Part shown: in pieces, positions 57,875 to 64,000 of the stretch
Layout of the letters: each line of letters opens with the position of its first letter
How positions within the stretch are numbered: position 1 is the first letter of the stretch
From: Nonomuraea polychroma
GTDB lineage: Bacteria > Actinomycetota > Actinomycetes > Streptosporangiales > Streptosporangiaceae
Assembly: GCF_004011505.1 (NCBI RefSeq)
Contig: NZ_SAUN01000001.1
Coordinates: 1,674,001-1,738,000, forward strand
Reading direction: 5' to 3'
DNA: 64,000 bases
Position numbers and translations under genes: made by a program
Notes under the pieces: model-generated
Told to the model about the DNA's origin: nothing
Database searches by the model: none
Seen by the model: the letters and a program-made list of their open reading frames with translations, nothing else

Positions 57875-58834
57875 TCATGGAAGCCTGAGCTCGGCGAACA
57901 CCGGCCGATGATCGGTGCGCCGTAACGACAGCACTTCGAACGCCCGCACCGCCATGCGCGAGTCGGCCAGCACATGGTCGATCGTCACCCCCGGCGACTG
58001 GACCAACGAGCCGTTCTGCGGCCAGGTGGCCACGAACCCCTTCCCCATGACGTCGGCCGCGTCCCGGTAGCCCGCCGCCAGCAACTCCCGCATCGGCAGG
58101 TGGTCGAGTGTGGCGTTGAAGTCGCCCGCCAGCACCCGCAGCGCATCGCCCCCACGCGGCAGCGCCTCCAATCCGGCCTGCCAGCACGGCTGCCGGCCGT
58201 ACCGTTTGGGCGCGCACGGGTGCACCGACACGACCTCGATCCGCACGCCGCCGGGATGCTTCAGCCAGGCCGTGGCCTGACCGAACCCTCCCTTCTTGAT
58301 CAGCGGCCCGGCTTCGAGAGGGTGCCTGGCGTACACGGCGGACCCGCCGACGCCCGGCAGGGGATGGGTGACGGCGTGCGGAAGCACCTTGCGTACGCCC
58401 GCCTCGTCCAGCCGCTCCATGGAGGCCGCCGTGAACTCCTGCAGCGCCAGCACGTCCGGCCGCAGCCGGTCGACCAGCCGCATCAGCTCGGCCGTGTCCG
58501 CCTGCCCCACCAGCAGGTTGGCCGCGAGTACCCGCAGCACCGGCCCCTTCGCCTGCGGATTGCCGTCGGACAGCGCCCGCGGCAGCACGGCCGGCACCAG
58601 CGCCAGCACCGCCACGAGCCCGACGGTGCCCGCCGCCCGCCGCCGCAGCACCCAGGCCAGCACCCCTCCCGCCACCGCCGCCACCGTCGCGTACGGCGTA
58701 TACGCCACCACCGGCACCCACGGCCAGTCCGGCTCGAACCCGCTCAATCGCACCGCCGCCCACAAGGTGAAGGGAACCACGGCAATCCAGCTCATCCATG
58801 TCCGCACGCCCTGTATCGCCACATGTCCCCGCAC
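57875..58834 (-). CDS. Membrane-anchored endonuclease/exonuclease/phosphatase-family protein (319 aa)
   Basis: Three hydrophobic helices at about residues 14-30, 38-60 and 68-86 precede a cytosolic or surface EEP domain. Catalytic marks are Leu-Gln-Glu-Phe, Gly-Asp-Phe-Asn-Ala-Thr, Ile-Asp-His-Val-Leu and Thr-Asp-His-Arg-Pro-Val. This architecture is common in actinomycetes, and members cleave phosphodiesters or phospholipids. An internal ATG at 58795 is another possible start. It is divergent from the M20 peptidase gene. Confidence 0.85.
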   Translation of the reverse strand: MRGHVAIQGVRTWMSWIAVVPFTLWAAVRLSGFEPDWPWVPVVAYTPYATVAAVAGGVLAWVLRRRAAGTVGLVAVLALVPAVLPRALSDGNPQAKGPVLRVLAANLLVGQADTAELMRLVDRLRPDVLALQEFTAASMERLDEAGVRKVLPHAVTHPLPGVGGSAVYARHPLEAGPLIKKGGFGQATAWLKHPGGVRIEVVSVHPCAPKRYGRQPCWQAGLEALPRGGDALRVLAGDFNATLDHLPMRELLAAGYRDAADVMGKGFVATWPQNGSLVQSPGVTIDHVLADSRMAVRAFEVLSLRRTDHRPVFAELRLP

Positions 58835-58860
58835 GGGTTCACGCCGTTAAGGTGTGCTCC

Positions 58861-60126
58861 ATGAACGACGCCGAAGCCCGGGTGCTGAACGCCATAGACG
58901 ACGCCGAGACCGTCGACCTGCTGGCCGAGACCGTCAGGGTGCCGAGCGTCACCGGCACCGACGCCGAGTCCGACCTGCAGCACCGCCTCGCCCGCCTGCT
59001 CACCGAGGCGGGCATGGACGTGGACGTCTGGAAGCTCGACCTCGCCGACCTCACCGGCCGCCCCGGCTTCCCCGGCGCGGAGGCCCCGAGGACGGAGGGG
59101 TACGGCGTCGCGGCCGTGACCGCCGGCGAAGGCCCGCCCGCGCTGGCCCTCCAGGGCCACGTCGACGTCGTCCCGACCGGCGACCTGGCCAAATGGGAAG
59201 GCAGCGACCCGTTCGCCGCCAGGATCGCCGGCGACGTGCTGCACGGCCGGGGAGCCTGCGACATGAAGGCCGGGCTCGTCGCCAACCTGGCCGTGGCCAG
59301 GGCGATCAACCGGGCCGGAGTGCGGCTGGCCCGGCCGCTGGCCGTGCACTGTGTGATCAGCGAGGAGGACGGCGGACTCGGCGCGTTCGCCACCCTGGCA
59401 AGGGGTCATACGGCGGAGGCGGCCGTGATCACGGAGCCCACCAGCGGCGCGATCATCACGGCCAACGCCGGCGCGCTGACGTTCCGGCTGGAGATCGCCG
59501 GCCGGGCCGCGCACGGCGCCACCCGGTATGAGGGCGTCAACGCGATCGAGGTGTTCTGGCCGGTGTTCGAGGCGATCAGGCGCCTGGAGGCCGAGCGCAA
59601 CCGGGACGTCCACGGCCTGTTCCAGGGCAACCCGATGCCGTACCCGATCGAGATCGGCACCGTGCGGGCGGGCGACTGGGCCAGCACCGTGCCCGACCTG
59701 CTCGTCGCCGAGGGACGGCTCGGGGTGCGGCTGGGGGAGGATCCGGCGGCCGCGCGGGCGGCGTTCGAGCAGGCGGTGGCGGAGGTCGCGCATCCCTGGC
59801 TCCGTACCAACCCGCCGGTGGTGACGTGGCCGGGCGGCCAGTTCGCCAGCGGGCGGCTGCCGGCCGGGCACGAGCTGCTCGGCGAGGTGCGCCGGGCGGT
59901 CGCCGACACGACCGGCGGCGAGCCCGCCGAGTCGGCCGCGCCGTACGGGAGCGACCTGCGGCTCTACGCCGCGGGCGGCATCCCGACGCTGCACTACGGC
60001 CCCGGGGACGTCCGGTACGCGCACGCCCCCAGGGAGCAGGTCAGGCTGAGCGAGCTGCGCGAGGTCACGCGGGCACTGGCACTGCTCGCGGTGCGCCGCT
60101 GCGGAGTGCTTTCAGCGGCCGGCTGA
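58861..60126 (+). CDS. M20-family metallopeptidase/deacylase (421 aa)
   Basis: ArgE/DapE-like zinc enzyme: Gly-His-Val-Asp-Val-Val-Pro near residue 100, Gly-Arg-Gly-Ala-Cys-Asp-Met-Lys-Ala-Gly at 133-142, catalytic Glu pair in Ser-Glu-Glu-Asp near 168, and a dimerisation domain with Gly-Arg-Ala-Ala-His-Gly-Ala. Length fits. It hydrolyses N-acyl amino acids or dipeptides. Substrate cannot be specified. Confidence 0.9.
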   Translation: MNDAEARVLNAIDDAETVDLLAETVRVPSVTGTDAESDLQHRLARLLTEAGMDVDVWKLDLADLTGRPGFPGAEAPRTEGYGVAAVTAGEGPPALALQGHVDVVPTGDLAKWEGSDPFAARIAGDVLHGRGACDMKAGLVANLAVARAINRAGVRLARPLAVHCVISEEDGGLGAFATLARGHTAEAAVITEPTSGAIITANAGALTFRLEIAGRAAHGATRYEGVNAIEVFWPVFEAIRRLEAERNRDVHGLFQGNPMPYPIEIGTVRAGDWASTVPDLLVAEGRLGVRLGEDPAAARAAFEQAVAEVAHPWLRTNPPVVTWPGGQFASGRLPAGHELLGEVRRAVADTTGGEPAESAAPYGSDLRLYAAGGIPTLHYGPGDVRYAHAPREQVRLSELREVTRALALLAVRRCGVLSAAG

Positions 60127-60201
60127 CCAGCAGCCCGGACAGGCCGCTGTTGCCGCGGGCGAGCCGGTGCCCGCCGTGAACGAGCCGACCGGGCCTTTGT
60201 G

Positions 60202-60519
60202 TCAAGCGGACTCGACCGGCAGGCCGGCCTGGACCCAGTCCTCGATGCCCTCGACGTACCTCCGGACGTCGGTGTAGCCGAGCGCGCCCAGCCGGGTCGC
60301 CACGGCCTTGCTGTTGGAGCAGGACGGGTTCGTGCAGTACGTGACGATGGTGGCGTCCTTGTCGGGCAGCAGCGCCGCGGCGCGGTCGGCGACCTCGCTC
60401 TCGACCAGGGAGATCGCGCCTGGCAGGTGCTGCTGGGCGTAGTAGTCGCCGCCGAGCGTGTCGACCACCGTCACGGTGCCCAGGGCGGCCTTCAATTCGT
60501 CGCGGGTGATGACGTTCAT
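60202..60519 (-). CDS. Rhodanese-like sulfurtransferase (105 aa)
   Basis: Single rhodanese domain: Val-Val-Asp-Thr-Leu-Gly near residue 20, active-site Cys in Val-Thr-Tyr-Cys-Thr-Asn-Pro near residue 62, with a second Cys in Ser-Cys-Ser-Asn-Ser, and a final Gly-Ile-Glu-Asp-Trp. The ATG has GGAGGAC upstream. It is divergent from a TetR gene with two operators between them, so it is very likely under TetR control. It moves sulfur or senses reactive species. Confidence 0.9.
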   Translation of the reverse strand: MNVITRDELKAALGTVTVVDTLGGDYYAQQHLPGAISLVESEVADRAAALLPDKDATIVTYCTNPSCSNSKAVATRLGALGYTDVRRYVEGIEDWVQAGLPVESA

Positions 60520-60538
60520 TGTGTCCTCCAGGGGAATT

Positions 60539-60588
60539 GGACTACAGTCCGTTTTGTGGATGACTCGGAAGCTACTGGACCGCAGTCC
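60539..60588. promoter_or_regulatory. Two palindromic operators between rhodanese and TetR genes
   Basis: GGACTACAGTCC at 60539-60550 and GGACCGCAGTCC at 60577-60588 are near-identical palindromes, 38 bp apart, with matching flanks (T before, CG after). They lie between the divergent genes and are the probable TetR binding sites. Confidence 0.8.
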
Positions 60589-60600
60589 GCTTCGTCAAGC

Positions 60601-61194
60601 ATGCCTCTGGAGCTGCTGCGTGCCCGGCCGCCCAAGGAACGCGCGGATGCGGCACGCAACAGGGAGAAGGTGCTCACTGCGGCGGCGGCGCTCTTCGCGG
60701 AGAAGGGCGTCGAGGTGGTGTCCATGGACGCGATCGCCGCGGCGGCCGGGGTGGGGAAGGGCACGCTGTTCCGCCGGTTCGGCGACAAGTCAGGACTGGC
60801 CGTGGCGCTCCTGGACGACCGCGAACGCGATCTCCAACAGCGCATCCTGTCCGGCCCACCACCCCTCGGCCCGGGGGCCCCCGCCCGCGAGCGCCTCACC
60901 GCCTTCGTCGCCGCCTACCTGCACTACCTCTTCGACCACCTGGACTTGGTCCGCATGTCAGAGACCGCCAGCCCCGGCGCCCGCTACCGCATCGGCGCCT
61001 ACCGCTTCTGGCACCGGCACGTGGCCATCCTCCTGGCCGAAGCCCGCCCAGACGCCGACGCGGACGTCCTGTCCCACGCGCTACTGGCCGCCATCGGCGC
61101 AGAAGTAGCCGGCGTACTGAAAACCGAGTACGGCCAGGACCGCACCATCCAGGCCATCACCACCCTGGCCCTGTCCACAGCCACGCCACCCTGA
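60601..61194 (+). CDS. TetR-family transcriptional regulator (197 aa)
   Basis: An N-terminal HTH (Ala-Ala-Ala-Leu-Phe-Ala-Glu-Lys-Gly, then Val-Gly-Lys-Gly-Thr-Leu-Phe-Arg-Arg-Phe) is followed by an all-helical ligand domain. The ATG at 60601 was preferred because both operators then lie upstream; a GTG at 60556 would place the second operator inside the gene. It probably represses itself and the rhodanese gene. Confidence 0.85.
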   Translation: MPLELLRARPPKERADAARNREKVLTAAAALFAEKGVEVVSMDAIAAAAGVGKGTLFRRFGDKSGLAVALLDDRERDLQQRILSGPPPLGPGAPARERLTAFVAAYLHYLFDHLDLVRMSETASPGARYRIGAYRFWHRHVAILLAEARPDADADVLSHALLAAIGAEVAGVLKTEYGQDRTIQAITTLALSTATPP

Positions 61195-61381
61195 CCCCAC
61201 GTCCCGCACCCGCGCGGCCTGCGTCGGCTCCCGCCCGCCCTCCCGCGCCCGCCGTGCCGGCCCGCGCCGGCCTGCACTCGCCCTCACCGGTTGCGCCGGC
61301 CGCGCCCGTGGTGTGGCCGTGCGGGGTCGGCGGCGCGAGCGCGGCAGGGCGGTCCCAGGGCCCCGCTTTCGCCTCGATGGG

Positions 61382-62188
61382 CTAAGCGGAGGCGGTGGTG
61401 ACGCGGCGGCGGGCCTCCGGGACGATGAGCGGGGTGCCGGACTGCGGGTCCGGGATGATCTCGCACCGGAGGTCGAACACCTCGTGCACCAGCTCCGGGG
61501 TGACGATCTCGGTCGGGTCCCCCTCGGCCACGACCGTCCCGGCCTTCATCACGATCAGGTGCGTGGCGTACCGGCAGGCCTGGTTCAGGTCGTGCAGCAC
61601 CGCCACCATGGTCCGCCCCGCCTCGTGCAGGTCGGCACAGAGATCGAGCACCTCGATCTGGTGGGAGATGTCCAAGAACGTGGTCGGCTCGTCCAGCAGG
61701 AGGATCGGCGTCTCCTGCGCCAGCGCCATGGCCAGCCACACCCGCTGCCGCTGCCCGCCCGACAGCTCGTCCACGATCCGGTCGGCCAGCTCCGCCACGT
61801 CGGTGGCGCGCATGGCCTCGGCCACGGCGGCCTCGTCGGCCCGCGACCACTGCCGCATGAGCCGCTGGTGCGGATAACGCCCCCGGGCCACCAGGTCCGC
61901 CACGGTGATGCCGTCCGGCACGATCGAGCTCTGCGGCAGCAGCCCCAGCCGCCGCGCCACCTCCTTCGACGGCAGCGACGTGATGACGCTCCCGTCCAGG
62001 TGCACGGCGCCGGACTTGGGCTTGAGCATCCTCGCCAGGGCCCGCAGCAGAGTGGACTTGCCGCACGCGTTCGGGCCGATGATCACCGTGAAGGACGCGT
62101 CGGGGATCGCCACGCTCAGGTCCGTTGCCACGACGCGCTGGTCGTAGGCGAGGGTCAGGCCGGTGCCGGACAGACGTGCATCGGGCAT
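61382..62188 (-). CDS. Iron-siderophore ABC transporter ATP-binding protein (268 aa)
   Basis: FepC/FecE-like ATPase: Walker A Gly-Pro-Asn-Ala-Cys-Gly-Lys-Ser-Thr near residue 39, signature Leu-Ser-Gly-Gly-Gln-Arg-Gln-Arg-Val-Trp, and Walker B Leu-Leu-Leu-Asp-Glu-Pro-Thr-Thr-Phe-Leu-Asp. It powers uptake of ferric siderophore or haem. The start is fused to the preceding permease stop. It ends the three-gene minus operon visible here. Confidence 0.95.
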   Translation of the reverse strand: MPDARLSGTGLTLAYDQRVVATDLSVAIPDASFTVIIGPNACGKSTLLRALARMLKPKSGAVHLDGSVITSLPSKEVARRLGLLPQSSIVPDGITVADLVARGRYPHQRLMRQWSRADEAAVAEAMRATDVAELADRIVDELSGGQRQRVWLAMALAQETPILLLDEPTTFLDISHQIEVLDLCADLHEAGRTMVAVLHDLNQACRYATHLIVMKAGTVVAEGDPTEIVTPELVHEVFDLRCEIIPDPQSGTPLIVPEARRRVTTASA

Positions 62189-63195
62189 CAGTGGCGGTCC
62201 TTTCGCAGGAGCAGGGCGAGGTACGTGCCGCCGATGGCGGCGGTCAGCACGCCGACGGGCAGCTGGGTGGGGGCGAGCAGCCGCTGAGCCGCCAGGTCGG
62301 CGCCGGTCAGCAGCACGGCGCCCATCAGTGCCGAGGCCCCCATCGTGACGCCGGGGGAGCGGGTGAGCCGCCGGGCCAGCTGGGGCGCGGCGAGCGCGAC
62401 GAAGACGACGGGGCCGGCGGCGGCGGTGGCCACGCCGGACAGCAGCACACCGGCCGTGATGGCCACCGCGCGTACCGCCTCGACCCTGATGCCCACGGCC
62501 TTGGCCGCGTCGTCACCCATCTCGATCATCCGCATGGGCCGCGCCAGATAGAGGCACACGGGCACCAGCAGGGCCACCGCCAGCGCGACCGGTTGCGCGT
62601 GGTCCCACCCGCGCCCGCTCAGGCTGCCGGTGAGCCACGCGCCCGCGGTGGCCGCGTCGTTGATGTTCGCCCGGGTCAGCAGGTAGGAGTTGACCGCCAG
62701 CAGCAGCGCGTTCGCGCCGATGCCGACCAGGACCAGCCGGTAGCCCTGCACGCCGCCGCGGAAGGCCAGCGCGTACACCAGCACGGCCGTGATGACGCAC
62801 CCGGCCAGCGCGCCGCCGGCGATCGTCATGGCCGAGCCGCCGGCGACCACGGCGATGATGCCGCCGGTCGAGGCGCCGGCGGTGAAGCCGATGAAGTCGG
62901 GGCTCCCCAAGGGGTTCCTGGTGAGGCTCTGGAAGATCGCGCCGCTCATCCCGAACGCCGCGCCGACCAGCAGCCCCGTCACCACGCGCGGCGCGCGGAG
63001 CTTGCTCACGATCAGCTCGGCGACCGGCGTGCTCTGGCCGAAGAGCGCGGTGATGATGTCGGGCACGGGCACGGTGAACTCGCCCGTCGAGATCGCCGCC
63101 ACGGCCACCACACAGGCGACCAGCAGGAGGGCGGCGGTGACGAGCAGGGCGCGGGGCGCCAGCCGTACGGAACAGGGGCCGACACGGACGTTCAC
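62188..63195 (-). CDS. FecCD-type iron-siderophore permease (335 aa)
   Basis: About nine hydrophobic helices, with the family motifs Arg-Ala-Pro-Arg-Val near residue 60, Leu-Thr-Arg-Asn-Pro-Leu-Gly-Ser-Pro-Asp and a later Thr-Gly-Ser-Leu-Ser-Gly-Arg. The GTG at 63195 overlaps the upstream permease stop (GTGA). It forms one half of the importer channel with its neighbour. Confidence 0.95.
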   Translation of the reverse strand: MNVRVGPCSVRLAPRALLVTAALLLVACVVAVAAISTGEFTVPVPDIITALFGQSTPVAELIVSKLRAPRVVTGLLVGAAFGMSGAIFQSLTRNPLGSPDFIGFTAGASTGGIIAVVAGGSAMTIAGGALAGCVITAVLVYALAFRGGVQGYRLVLVGIGANALLLAVNSYLLTRANINDAATAGAWLTGSLSGRGWDHAQPVALAVALLVPVCLYLARPMRMIEMGDDAAKAVGIRVEAVRAVAITAGVLLSGVATAAAGPVVFVALAAPQLARRLTRSPGVTMGASALMGAVLLTGADLAAQRLLAPTQLPVGVLTAAIGGTYLALLLRKDRH

Positions 63196-64000
63196 AGCGC
63201 CGCCACCCGCTTCCGCCTGGCCAGCATGATGAAGATCGGCGCGCCGATCACCGCCCACACGATCCCCACCTGCACCTCTCCCGGCCGGGCGATGAGCCGG
63301 CCCACCACGTCCGCCCCCAGCAGCAGCACCGGCGCGGCCACCGCCGAGTACGGCAACACCCACCGCTGGTCGGGCCCCACCAGCGCGCGCACCGCGTGCG
63401 GCACGATCAGCCCCACGAACCACAGCGGCCCGGCCGCGGCGGTGGCCGCCCCGCAGAGCAACGTGACCGCCACCCCGGTGAGCACTCTGGTACGGCCCAC
63501 GGCCACGCCCAGCGCCTTGCCCGCGTCGTCGCCGAGCGCCAGCATGTTGAGCGGCCTGGCCAGCGACAGCCCCAGCACCAGCCCGGCCACCATGAACGGG
63601 GCCAGCCGCACCAGCGTGTCGGCCGTCTGCCCGGCCAGCGACCCGGTCAGCCAGAATCGCATCCGGTCGAAGGTCTGCGCGTCCATACGCAGGATGGCCG
63701 AGGCGATGGCCGTCGCCACCATGCCGAGCGCGACGCCCGCGAGCGTGAGGCGTACCGGGCTGGAGCCCGAGCGGCCCGCCGAGGCGAGCGAGTAGACCAT
63801 CACGGAGGCCAGCGCGGCCCCGCCGAACGCGAACCACACGTACACCGCGGGATCGGTGAGCCCGAACACCCCGAGCGCCAGCGTGACGCCCAGCGCGGCT
63901 CCCTCGTTGATGCCGAGCAGTCCAGGGTCGGCGAGCGGGTTGCGGGTCAGGCTCTGCATGAGCGCCCCGGCCAGGCCGAGCGTGGCGCCCACGCCGATGC
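63192..64000 (-). CDS. FecCD-type iron-siderophore permease, partial (N-terminus off window)
   Basis: The frame is open to the right edge, so the start is missing. Leu-Thr-Arg-Asn-Pro-Leu-Ala-Asp-Pro-Gly, Trp-Leu-Thr-Gly-Ser-Leu and multiple helices identify it as the second half of the siderophore channel. A substrate-binding lipoprotein gene may lie further right. Confidence 0.95.
   Translation of the reverse strand, partial: IGVGATLGLAGALMQSLTRNPLADPGLLGINEGAALGVTLALGVFGLTDPAVYVWFAFGGAALASVMVYSLASAGRSGSSPVRLTLAGVALGMVATAIASAILRMDAQTFDRMRFWLTGSLAGQTADTLVRLAPFMVAGLVLGLSLARPLNMLALGDDAGKALGVAVGRTRVLTGVAVTLLCGAATAAAGPLWFVGLIVPHAVRALVGPDQRWVLPYSAVAAPVLLLGADVVGRLIARPGEVQVGIVWAVIGAPIFIMLARRKRVAAL

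Noticed and set aside
62125..63795. A 556-codon plus frame opposite the siderophore permease genes
   Set aside because: Clear FecCD permeases lie on the other strand; this frame is Gly/Arg/His-rich without motifs.

Overview
The window is high-GC DNA with GTG/ATG starts, strong AGGAGG-type ribosome sites and many 4-bp ATGA start/stop overlaps. An SsgA-family protein, streptogrisin-like protease, F420-type oxidoreductase and LuxR/TetR/HxlR regulators all point to a filamentous actinomycete. The Streptosporangiaceae/Nonomuraea group or a Streptomyces relative would fit, but the genus cannot be fixed from the sequence. It falls into an accessory region (about 1-42.1 kb) and an ordinary chromosomal region (about 42.2-64 kb), separated by a tRNA gene with anticodon CAT at 42162-42235.

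Accessory region, left part (1-7.3 kb): a tightly coupled minus-strand operon of about eleven genes, headed by a small XRE-type regulator. It encodes a SpdB-like polytopic membrane protein, an SsgA-family protein, an RsbW-like ATP-binding protein, small hypotheticals and a very basic membrane-anchored protein that runs off the left edge. It resembles the transfer/spread operons of actinomycete integrative conjugative elements. A second XRE gene diverges from it over an operator with direct repeats. At 7.8-11.6 kb a large regulator gene is cut by an IS21-family element (istA/istB, 8190-10698) with an exact 5-bp target duplication.

Accessory region, middle (11.6-42.1 kb): a defence-type island. 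It holds (i) a CBASS operon with a TRIP13-like ATPase, an unassigned protein, a HORMA-like protein, a CD-NTase and an S-4TM membrane effector; (ii) a divergent HTH plus ImmA/IrrE-type metallopeptidase gene that looks like a one-polypeptide CapH/CapP switch; (iii) a large HTH/P-loop protein with C-terminal helical repeats; (iv) a three-gene operon of caspase-like/STAND NTPase, 14-blade WD40 protein and alpha/beta hydrolase; (v) an ECF sigma operon with three uncharacterised proteins; (vi) a second HTH-metallopeptidase gene followed by a protein with a tRNA-guanine-transglycosylase-like zinc motif; (vii) a coupled three-gene winged-helix operon beside the tRNA. Debris of mobilisation genes (MobC/relaxase), paralogous relaxosome-accessory genes and a Tn3 transposase lies between them. 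No integrase is visible, so the element probably continues to the left.

Chromosomal region (42.2-64 kb): FAD monooxygenase, secreted S1 protease, LysR regulator, small DUF proteins, a zinc-type oxidoreductase diverging from an HxlR regulator, a sodium:solute symporter with a small partner, a DUF1445 hydro-lyase-like gene, a P-loop kinase-like gene, a secY gene outside a ribosomal-protein operon, a two-component system, F420-type oxidoreductase, phosphotriesterase-like hydrolase, PGPGW membrane protein, an exported beta-propeller-like protein, a GroES-like protein, an EEP-family hydrolase, an M20 peptidase, a rhodanese/TetR pair with visible operators, and an iron-siderophore ABC importer cut by the right edge.
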